Below are positions 35,091-41,659 of a stretch of 64,000 nucleotides of DNA, in pieces. Made by a program: the position numbers and the translations under genes. The DNA lies in NCBI GenBank assembly GCA_002421605.1, contig DISJ01000009.1, positions 1,130 through 65,129 on the forward strand, read 5' to 3'. The notes beneath the pieces are model-generated. The model was given only the letters and a program-made list of their open reading frames with translations, was not told the origin of the DNA and ran no database searches. Positions within the stretch are counted from its first letter, which is position 1; the number at the start of each line of letters is the position of its first letter. Source of the stretch: Rhodobacteraceae bacterium UBA6213 (GTDB lineage Bacteria; Pseudomonadota; Alphaproteobacteria; Rhodobacterales; Rhodobacteraceae).

Positions 35091-35140
35091 AAATATCCGG
35101 GGGGTGAGGCCCGCCAAGGGCCGAGGGGGCACCGCCCCCT
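35091..35140. repeat. Dispersed intergenic GC-rich element with hairpin, copy 2
   Basis: Between the third deformylase gene and fmt, AAATATCCGGGGGG is followed by a perfect 7-bp hairpin (AGGGGGC / GCCCCCT, loop ACC, 35124-35140). It resembles the stretch at 22066-22100 in AAATATCC plus G-runs. Its hairpin could act as a weak terminator or RNA-stability element between deformylase and fmt, but no T-run follows. Confidence 0.45.
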
Positions 35141-35157
35141 GCGCCGCCTGCCGCGGC

Positions 35158-35658
35158 CTAGACCTTTGCAAGCTTTGCCGACTTCGCCACCAGCATCTTG
35201 CGCCGCAACGGGCTTAAATGATCGACGAATACCTTGCCGTTCAGATGGTCGATCTGGTGCTGCACGCTGGTCGCCCAAAGGCCGACAAAGTCGCGCTCTT
35301 CAATACTGCCCTCGTCGTTCAAAAACCGCACCGTCACCGCGCGCGGTCGCTCGATCATGGCGAAAACGCCTGGCAAGTTCGGGCTTGCCTCATCGTGGCT
35401 GCGCAGTTGCACCGAGGCGTGTAGTACTTCGGGGTTAGCCATGCGCACAACCTGCCCACGCCGCTCGGACGCGTCCACCACTGCCAAGCGCATCGTGATG
35501 CCTATTTGTGGCGCCGCAAGTCCCACGCCCGGCATTGCTTCCATCGTCTCGATCATGTCATCCCAGATCATCCGCACGGTTTCGCTGATCGCGTCTACGG
35601 GCGTGGCGGATGTGTGCAAGCGGCGGTCACTGTAGGGCAGGAACGGGCGTACCGTCAC
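35158..35658 (-). CDS. Peptide deformylase-like protein lacking catalytic residues
   Basis: A 166-residue paralogue of peptide deformylase. Motif 1 is intact (PGVGLAAPQIG, about 43-53), but motif 2, normally EGCLS(V/I)P, reads EASPNLP at 90-96, so the metal-ligand Cys is replaced by Ser92. Motif 3, normally QHExDHL, reads QHQIDHLNG, so the catalytic Glu becomes Gln135; both metal His residues remain. It therefore probably lacks deformylase activity and may bind nascent chains, ribosomes or the active enzymes. The frame is undamaged, arguing against recent decay. Its start overlaps the stop of the next deformylase gene by 4 bases. Confidence 0.88.
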   Translation of the reverse strand: MTVRPFLPYSDRRLHTSATPVDAISETVRMIWDDMIETMEAMPGVGLAAPQIGITMRLAVVDASERRGQVVRMANPEVLHASVQLRSHDEASPNLPGVFAMIERPRAVTVRFLNDEGSIEERDFVGLWATSVQHQIDHLNGKVFVDHLSPLRRKMLVAKSAKLAKV

Positions 35659-36149
35659 GCGCCATACTCCGCATCCGCGCGTGCCCGGGCGGCAGGTTCA
35701 AGGCGCATCAGCGTTACGATGCCGTCCAGATGGTCGGTTTCATGTTGCACGCAGGTGGCCGCAAAATCTTGTAGAACGGCTTCATGCGCCTCGCCTTCCA
35801 GATCGCTCCAGCGCATCCGCACGCGCGCGGGGCGCGTTATGTCGGTAAGAATGCCGGGAATTGACAGGCAGCCTTCGGCGCGGCAACTGACCTCGTCGCC
35901 CAAAGGTTCAATCTCGGGGTTAAGGATCACCTGCGGGTCGGGATTACCCTCTTTCCAGGTCACATCCATCACGAAGATGCGTTGCATCGCGCCTACCTGC
36001 GGCCCCGCAAGGCCACGACCGGGGGCCGCATACATGGTTTCAAGCATATCTGCCGCCAGCTGCCGTAACGCGGGTGTTACCGCGCCCACCGGCACGCAAG
36101 CTTGCGCCAGCCGCGGGTCGGGCCAAAGGACGATGGGCAACACGCTCAA
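35655..36149 (-). CDS. def: Peptide deformylase (second copy)
   Basis: A 164-residue deformylase with an intact catalytic set: EGCLSIPG with ligand Cys94 and QHETDHLDG with the two His ligands and Glu. Motif 1 is GRGLAGPQVG, where the second Ala of GxGLAAPQ is Gly, a mild deviation. No ATG fits; I propose the TTG at 36149, which forms a TTGA overlap with the stop of the first deformylase gene and gives MSVLPIVLWPDPRL as the family start. A GTG two codons later is possible. Removes N-formyl groups from nascent proteins. Confidence 0.85.
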   Translation of the reverse strand: MSVLPIVLWPDPRLAQACVPVGAVTPALRQLAADMLETMYAAPGRGLAGPQVGAMQRIFVMDVTWKEGNPDPQVILNPEIEPLGDEVSCRAEGCLSIPGILTDITRPARVRMRWSDLEGEAHEAVLQDFAATCVQHETDHLDGIVTLMRLEPAARARADAEYGA

Positions 36150-36673
36150 AATGTTTCTCGCGCAAGCTCGCGCTTCAACTTTTCCATCTTGCGGGTAATC
36201 ATCTGGCGCTTCAGCGGGCCAAGATAGTCTAGGAACAGCTTGCCGTTCAAATGGTCGAATTCGTGCTGCACACAGGTCGCCCAAAGCCCGTCGAACTGCT
36301 CTTCCACACGCTTGCCATCAAGCGTAGTCCAGCGCATCCGCACCTCGGCGGGGCGGGTGACTTCGGCAAACTGGTCGGGCACCGAAAGGCAGCCTTCCTC
36401 GTAGGTGTTGGTTGCGTCTGAAACCCAGGTAATCTCGGGGTTAATCAGCACCATAGGCTGCGGGGCGGCGGCATGATCCTTGACGCAATCCATCACGAAC
36501 ATCCGCTTCAGCACACCCACCTGTGGCGCGGCCAGGCCGATGCCGGGTGCGCCATACATGGTGGCCAACATGTCGTCGGCCAGTTTGCGCATGTCGCGGT
36601 CAACGGTGGCCACGGGGTCGCACAGCTTTCTCAGCCGTGGGTCGGGATGAATGATGATCGGGCGAAGGGTCAT
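36146..36673 (-). CDS. def: Peptide deformylase (main copy)
   Basis: A 175-residue canonical Fe/Zn deformylase. Motif 1 GIGLAAPQVG (residues 44-53), motif 2 EEGCLSVPDQ with ligand Cys95, and motif 3 QHEFDHLNGKLF are complete. It begins MTLRPIIIHPDPRLRK and has a basic C-terminal tail (RKMEKLKRELARE), typical of the main cellular enzyme. It is first in the chain of three deformylase genes leading to fmt, with 4-base overlaps at each deformylase junction. An open frame upstream of 36673 encodes nothing recognisable. Confidence 0.95.
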   Translation of the reverse strand: MTLRPIIIHPDPRLRKLCDPVATVDRDMRKLADDMLATMYGAPGIGLAAPQVGVLKRMFVMDCVKDHAAAPQPMVLINPEITWVSDATNTYEEGCLSVPDQFAEVTRPAEVRMRWTTLDGKRVEEQFDGLWATCVQHEFDHLNGKLFLDYLGPLKRQMITRKMEKLKRELARETF

Positions 36674-36812
36674 GCGCGCTGATTTAGGCGATGCTGCGCG
36701 CCCATGCAAGATGGGTGGCGCGGCGCTATCGCCAATTGCCCCTGCTAGCCTAGCGGCTATAACGCGAACCCGAACCGATGCCACGCCATGCCCCCAGCAA
36801 GGAACACTTTCA

Positions 36813-37997
36813 ATGAGCCAGACCCCGAACTTCGACGAAATCATCAACCGCTTCGGCACCCATTCGGTGAAATGGGACGGGATGGAACCGCTGTTCGGCG
36901 TGCCCGCAGTAGACGGCATTTCGATGTGGGTGGCGGATATGGATTTTCGCCCGCCGCAAGTCGTGCAAGACGCGCTTGAGGGAATGCTGGCGCATGGGCT
37001 TTACGGGTATTTCGGCGATGATGCCGCCTACCACGCGGCGATCCGCTGGTGGATGGCGGAACGCCACGGTTGGGCTGTGGAAAAAGATTGGGTCTTCACC
37101 ACGCATGGCCTTGTGAACGGCACCGCGATTTGCGTTGACGCCTTTAGTGCACCGGGCGACGGCGTGGTGTTGATGACGCCAGTCTATCACGCCTTCGCCC
37201 GCGTCATCAAATCGGCCGGGCGGCAGGTTGTGGAATGTCCGCTCGCACTGGTCGATGGGCGCTATGAGATGGACTTTGCCGCTTGGGACGCGCAGATGAC
37301 GGGCGGCGAAAAGATGCTTATCCTCTGCTCGCCACACAATCCAGGTGGCAGGGTCTGGAGCGTGGAAGAGTTGCGCGGCGTCGCAGAATTCTGCGCGCGC
37401 CACGATCTGGTGCTCGTCTCGGACGAGATTCACCACGATCTGGTCATGCCCGGCTACCACCACACCGTCATGGCCAATGCCGCACCCGATGCCACCTCGC
37501 GGCTGGTCACGCTTTCGGCCACTACCAAAACCTTCAACATCGCGGGTGCCCATATCGGCAATGTCATCATTGCAGACCCAACACTGCGCGCCCGATTTGC
37601 AGCGCGGATGGCAGGGCTTGGTATTTCGCCCAACTCGTTTGGCCTGATAATGGCAACCGCCGCCTATTCCCCAGAGGGTGCGGCCTGGCTTGATGCGCTT
37701 AACTCCTATCTTGAAGGCAACCGAAAGCTGTTCGACGCCGGCGTGAACGCCATTCCCGGCCTGCGCTCGATGCCGCTTGAGGCCACATATCTTGCCTGGG
37801 TGGATTTTTCCGGCACCGGCATGGCGACGGCCGAATTTACACGCCGGGTCGAAAAAGGCGCGCGCATCGCTGCCAACCACGGGGCGACATTTGGTTTGGG
37901 CGGTGAAACCTATTTGCGCTTCAATCTAGCCACGCCGCGCAAGGTAGTGGCAGAGGCCGTGGCGCGGCTGCAAACCGCATTTGCCGATCTGCAGTGA
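36813..37997 (+). CDS. PatB/MalY family PLP-dependent C-S lyase (cystathionine beta-lyase)
   Basis: A 394-residue fold-type I PLP enzyme. The N-terminus FDEIINRFGTHSVKWDGM, followed by WVADMDFRPP, is the PatB/MalY signature. CSPHNPGGRVW and VLVSDEIHHDLV hold the PLP-binding Asn and Asp, and LSATTKTFNIAGAHIGN contains the Schiff-base Lys. Family members split cystathionine or cysteine conjugates to a thiol, pyruvate and ammonia. The start ATG 36813 is the family start though its ribosome site is weak. Coupled to the next gene by a TGATG overlap. Confidence 0.92.
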   Translation: MSQTPNFDEIINRFGTHSVKWDGMEPLFGVPAVDGISMWVADMDFRPPQVVQDALEGMLAHGLYGYFGDDAAYHAAIRWWMAERHGWAVEKDWVFTTHGLVNGTAICVDAFSAPGDGVVLMTPVYHAFARVIKSAGRQVVECPLALVDGRYEMDFAAWDAQMTGGEKMLILCSPHNPGGRVWSVEELRGVAEFCARHDLVLVSDEIHHDLVMPGYHHTVMANAAPDATSRLVTLSATTKTFNIAGAHIGNVIIADPTLRARFAARMAGLGISPNSFGLIMATAAYSPEGAAWLDALNSYLEGNRKLFDAGVNAIPGLRSMPLEATYLAWVDFSGTGMATAEFTRRVEKGARIAANHGATFGLGGETYLRFNLATPRKVVAEAVARLQTAFADLQ

Positions 37998-38509
37998 TGC
38001 GACGAGCGGCAGCGGCACTTGTCGCGCTGGCGCTGATCGGCGCGATGGTGGCGTTGATCTGGCCGCGCCCGCCGCTGCCGCCAATCGCAGGCCCGGTCGA
38101 GCGGATCGTGATTGATAAATCGGCGCGGCAGTTGCAGGTGATCGTGGGCGGCCGCGTGGCGCGCAGCTTTCGCGTATCGCTGGGCTTCGCACCCGAAGGC
38201 GACAAGCGGCGCCAGGGCGATGGACGTACACCCGAGGGGCTTTTTCAAATCGACCGGCGCAATGGTGAAAGCGCCTATCATTTGTCGCTCGGGCTAAATT
38301 ATCCCCGCCCGTCAGATCGGGCCCGTGCAGCCGCCGAAGGGGTGGACCCCGGCGGCGATATCTTCATTCACGGCCAACCAAATCTGGTTCCTGACAGCGT
38401 CACCCTGCCCCATGACTGGACCGCAGGCTGCATCGCGCTGTCAAATGCCGAGATCGAGGTGCTTTGGCAGGCGGTGCCGCTGGGAACGCCGGTCGAGATC
38501 AGGCCCTAG
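37997..38509 (+). CDS. L,D-transpeptidase (YkuD) family protein
   Basis: A 170-residue envelope protein. A single N-terminal hydrophobic segment (AAAALVALALIGAMVALIW) serves as signal anchor, and residues about 35-170 form a YkuD domain. The catalytic region shows GGDIFIHGQPN and DWTAGCIALSNAEIEVLW with the active Cys in the TAGCIALS motif. Members cross-link peptidoglycan stems or attach lipoproteins. The ATG at 37997 overlaps the preceding stop; a GTG one codon earlier is equally possible. The 3' end overlaps the convergent unknown gene by 4 bases. Confidence 0.87.
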   Translation: MRRAAAALVALALIGAMVALIWPRPPLPPIAGPVERIVIDKSARQLQVIVGGRVARSFRVSLGFAPEGDKRRQGDGRTPEGLFQIDRRNGESAYHLSLGLNYPRPSDRARAAAEGVDPGGDIFIHGQPNLVPDSVTLPHDWTAGCIALSNAEIEVLWQAVPLGTPVEIRP

Positions 38510-38853
38510 TTGCGCGGCAGGTAGCCTGCAGGGGCCGCCTCGTTGTGCACGAAATCAAGCGGAGCACGGTCGCGCACCGCGGTTTCGCGCTTGGCGGTGC
38601 AGATCAACTCGCCCGCCTCTACGGCAGAGGCAACGATCAGGCAGGTTGCCATGTGACGCCCGCCTTCGTGCAGCTCAACCAGCCCGCGCAACTGTGCCAC
38701 CTCGGCCGCGTCGAGCGCGAATCCACCCTTCCAGCGGCGCACCACTGCATAGCTTTGACCGCCCGCCACAACCTGCAGGCGGCCGTGACGGCGCGCTGCC
38801 TTGCGTTCGGCGGCGCGCAGCGCGGCAATCACCTCTTTGGGCAGGATTTCCAT
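38506..38853 (-). CDS. Conserved hypothetical protein, 115 residues
   Basis: A small soluble protein I do not recognise as a named family. It starts MEILPKEVIAALRAAERKAARR, a basic helix, followed by a beta-rich middle (LQVVAGGQSYAVVRRWKGGFAL, positions 38721-38786) and ends with the acidic-to-polar DRAPLDFVHNEAAPAGYLP. ATG 38853 is supported by GGAG six bases upstream and by the helix start; the frame is open further upstream. I recall similar unannotated proteins in Rhodobacteraceae, so it is likely real. Convergent with the L,D-transpeptidase gene. Confidence 0.7.
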   Translation of the reverse strand: MEILPKEVIAALRAAERKAARRHGRLQVVAGGQSYAVVRRWKGGFALDAAEVAQLRGLVELHEGGRHMATCLIVASAVEAGELICTAKRETAVRDRAPLDFVHNEAAPAGYLPRN

Positions 38854-39022
38854 GTTCGGCTCCGTCAGGTTGAAGACAAGGATGCGGTGCACTTTGTAAA
38901 AATCAAGTGACATGCCCGTGCTTTGCACCGAATTGATCTGGCCGTGCCATTGCAGCCACGTGCAGCGGGTTGCCTGCAGGTGGTGCGGTGATACTGTGCA
39001 AGAATGTATCAACGAGGTGCCT

Positions 39023-40189
39023 ATGCGTCAGCTCCTGTCTGCTCTTGCCCTTCTTGGCGCGATTGCCAGCCCAGCAAACGCCCTATGCGGCGGCAATTTT
39101 TCGGATTTTGTGGCGGCGCTCAAAACAGAAATTCGCGCTGAGGGCCTGAGCGCGCAGCAGGCCGATGCCTTTTTGGCCGGAGTTGTGCAAGATGCGCGGG
39201 TGCTGCGCGCCGATCGCGCCCAAAGCTTTTTCCGTAAAGATTTCATAGAGTTTTCGCGCCTGCTCGTCAGTGCGAACCGGATGCAGGTAGGCACGGCGAA
39301 CTTGGCCAAATATGCCACCATTTTTGACCGTGCCGAGGCCGATTACGGTGTGTCGCGCGGCGTGCTGACCGCGTTCTGGGGGCTCGAGACCGATTTTGGC
39401 GCGTTTCAGGGTGATTTCAACACACGCGACGCGTTGGTGACCTTGGCGCACGATTGCCGCCGCCCCGAACTTTTCCGACCACAAATCCTAGCCGCCGCGC
39501 GGCTTTTTGCACAGGGTGATTTCGATATTGCCGGGGTTGGCGCGTGGGCGGGCGAAATCGGGCAAGTGCAGATGCTGCCGATCGACATTGAGCGCAATGG
39601 CGTTGATGGAGATGGTGATGGCCATGTGAACTTGCGCGGTTCAGCGGCCGATGCGGTGCTGTCTGGTGCCAAGATGCTGAAAAGCCTTGGCTGGCGCGCG
39701 GGCGAGCCGTGGTTGCAGGAAATCGTGGTTCCCGATGGCCTCGACTGGGCAAAAACCGGGCTGGAAACCCAGCTTTCCACCGCCGATTGGGCCAAGCGCG
39801 GGGTGCGCGCGCGTGAAGGGTCGCTGGCGCGCGGGCTGAAAGGGTCGGTGGTGCTGCCAATGGGGCGCAAGGGGCCTGCGTTTATGGCCTACCCCAACTT
39901 TTCGGTGCTGTTCGAATGGAACCAGAGCTTTGCCTATGTCACGACCGCCGCCTATTACGCGACTCGGTTGCTCGGCGCGCCGATCTATCAGGCCGGCAAC
40001 CCCGACCCGCTTTTGAGCCTTGAAGACATGAAGGCACTGCAAACGAAACTTGCGGCTCGCGGCTATGATGTCGGCGAGATTGATGGCATTCTGGGCGCGC
40101 TGACGCGTGCTGCGGTGCAAAAAGAACAAGCGCGACTAGGGCTTCCTGCCGATGCCTGGCCGACTCCGGATCTGCTTGCACGGATCTGA
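39023..40189 (+). CDS. Lytic murein transglycosylase (MltB-type) with peptidoglycan-binding domain
   Basis: A 388-residue periplasmic enzyme. The Sec signal peptide is MRQLLSALALLGAIASPANA, with likely cleavage before LCGG. The catalytic domain (about 25-320) is of the MltB/SLT type: VLTAFWGLETDFGAFQGDF contains the catalytic Glu, and WAGEIGQVQMLPIDIERNGVD lies near residue 180-200. A C-terminal peptidoglycan-binding domain spans about 330-388 (LQTKLAARGYDVGEIDGILG). It cleaves glycan strands to 1,6-anhydromuramyl ends. Envelope genes lie on both sides. Confidence 0.92.
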   Translation: MRQLLSALALLGAIASPANALCGGNFSDFVAALKTEIRAEGLSAQQADAFLAGVVQDARVLRADRAQSFFRKDFIEFSRLLVSANRMQVGTANLAKYATIFDRAEADYGVSRGVLTAFWGLETDFGAFQGDFNTRDALVTLAHDCRRPELFRPQILAAARLFAQGDFDIAGVGAWAGEIGQVQMLPIDIERNGVDGDGDGHVNLRGSAADAVLSGAKMLKSLGWRAGEPWLQEIVVPDGLDWAKTGLETQLSTADWAKRGVRAREGSLARGLKGSVVLPMGRKGPAFMAYPNFSVLFEWNQSFAYVTTAAYYATRLLGAPIYQAGNPDPLLSLEDMKALQTKLAARGYDVGEIDGILGALTRAAVQKEQARLGLPADAWPTPDLLARI

Positions 40190-40300
40190 TTGGCGTGGTG
40201 CCGCGTTGGGCGACGGTTTTTCAAGTTGCAGGGGTTTTCAAGCCCATGCTGTGCTACAATTTATAGGACGCCGCAGGTTCGGCGCCGCCGAGGATCGGAC

Positions 40301-41029
40301 ATGCAACACCTGCCTCGCCTTTTTCGCCTTGCCGTGCCGCTGCTTGCAGCCAGCCTGCTGCTGGGGTGCGCTGTGCAGCAAAACCCCAGTGGTATCAATG
40401 ACCCTTTTGAGCAATCCAACCGCCAGACGCACGAGTTCAACCTCGCGCTAAGCGGTGCCCTTGCGGGAATGACCGACGGCGATAGCGACGGCGGGGCGGT
40501 GACAAAGGTTGCAGCGAATTTTGCGGCTAACCTAGGGCTGCCCAACAAGATCCTGAACTCGCTGCTACAGGGTCGCATCGAGCCTGCGGTGATGAACACA
40601 CTACGGTTGGTGGTCAACACAACCTTTGGCGTTGGCGGGCTGTTCGATGCGGCTGGCACCTCGTTCGATCTGCCCGAACATCACACCGATTTCGGCGAAA
40701 CGCTTTATGTCTGGGGTGTGGGCGAAGGTGCCTATCTCGAACTGCCGGTCATCGGCCCTTCGACCGAGCGTGACGCTGCAGGCAAGGTCGTCGATTTCTT
40801 CCTCGACCCGCTTGGGACGGTGTTGACGGTGCGTGAGCACAATGCCGTGCGCGTGCTGCGCGGGGCTGGTAACGCGGCGGGTAAACTGCGCTATGCGGGT
40901 TCAATCAACGATATGTTGCAGGGCAGCGCCGACAGTTATGCGCAGGCGCGGTTGATCTATCTGCAAAACCGCCGATTTGCGCTGGGAGCAACAAGTGATG
41001 AAGACGTTTTTGACCCATATGCCGAATAG
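40301..41029 (+). CDS. mlaA: MlaA/VacJ family outer-membrane lipoprotein
   Basis: A 242-residue lipoprotein. The lipobox LLLGC (Cys23) ends a hydrophobic signal sequence. MlaA signatures include NDPFEQSNRQTHEFN, LPEHHTDFGETLYVWGVGEG and ELPVIGPSTERDAAGK, followed by DPLG. In E. coli MlaA removes phospholipids from the outer leaflet and hands them to MlaC. The next gene encodes an MlaC-like protein and overlaps it, but the Mla ABC transporter genes are not in this window. ATG 40301 follows AGGA. Confidence 0.93.
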   Translation: MQHLPRLFRLAVPLLAASLLLGCAVQQNPSGINDPFEQSNRQTHEFNLALSGALAGMTDGDSDGGAVTKVAANFAANLGLPNKILNSLLQGRIEPAVMNTLRLVVNTTFGVGGLFDAAGTSFDLPEHHTDFGETLYVWGVGEGAYLELPVIGPSTERDAAGKVVDFFLDPLGTVLTVREHNAVRVLRGAGNAAGKLRYAGSINDMLQGSADSYAQARLIYLQNRRFALGATSDEDVFDPYAE

Positions 41030-41627
41030 CACCCTGACCCGCCGCAGCTTTGGTGCCAGCGTGGCGGCTAGTTTTGCGCTGGTGACGATGGCGCGCCCTG
41101 CTTTTGCGCTTGACGATGCCAGCGCGCGCGCGCTGATCGATCGCGCGGTGGGCGACGTTCACGAGATCATCAATTCGGGCCGCTCCGAAGCGCAGATGCT
41201 GATTGATTTTGAGGGTATTTTTACCCGCTACGGTGACGTTACGACAATCGCGCGCACAACCCTTGGCGCCGCAGCTCGGCAAGCCAGTGCATCGCAAATG
41301 AGCGACTACACTCGTGCCTTCGGCATTTACATCTCGCATAAATATGGTCGCCGGTTTCGTGAATTTATCGGGGCGCAGATTGACGTTACCGGCTCGCGGC
41401 CGCTGAAAAGCTTTTACGAAGTGCGCTCGGTCGCCCACTTGCAGGGCATGGCGCCGTTCGAGCTGCTTTGGTATGTTTCGGGCGCGTCGGGGCGGGACCT
41501 GTTTTTCAACATCGTGATCGAAGGGGTCGATCTGTTGAATACCGAGCGGGTGGAAATGGGCGCCATGCTTGACCGCCGCCGCGGCGACATCAACGCCTTC
41601 ATCGCCGATCTGCGTGCGCTAGGCTAG
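40998..41627 (+). CDS. MlaC-like phospholipid-binding (Ttg2/ABC auxiliary) protein with Tat-like signal
   Basis: A 209-residue periplasmic protein. The leader contains a twin-arginine motif (LTRRSFGASVAASFALVTMA) and an AFA cleavage site, suggesting Tat export. The mature part (from LDDASARALIDRAV) fits the MlaC/Tgt2 toluene-tolerance family: SYTR-type motif as SDYTRAFGIYISHKYGRRF, then GLFFNIVIEGVDLL-like FFNIVIEGVDLLNTER. It overlaps mlaA by 32 bases and has its own ribosome site (GGGAG). ATG 41019 is an alternative start. It likely ferries phospholipid between MlaA and an inner-membrane partner. Confidence 0.85.
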   Translation: MKTFLTHMPNSTLTRRSFGASVAASFALVTMARPAFALDDASARALIDRAVGDVHEIINSGRSEAQMLIDFEGIFTRYGDVTTIARTTLGAAARQASASQMSDYTRAFGIYISHKYGRRFREFIGAQIDVTGSRPLKSFYEVRSVAHLQGMAPFELLWYVSGASGRDLFFNIVIEGVDLLNTERVEMGAMLDRRRGDINAFIADLRALG

Positions 41628-41659
41628 GGCAAGGGCTGGCCCTGCCTGACGCCAAGGTT

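Noticed and set aside
36810..37880. A 356-codon open frame on the minus strand across the PatB-like gene
   Set aside because: It is the reverse complement of a conserved PLP enzyme and shows no domain or ribosome site.
41630..41659. Possible terminator hairpin (GGCAAGGGC / GCCCTGCC) between the MlaC-like gene and PBP1A
   Set aside because: The two arms nearly touch, leaving a 2-base loop with a bulge and no T-run, so it is not a convincing terminator.
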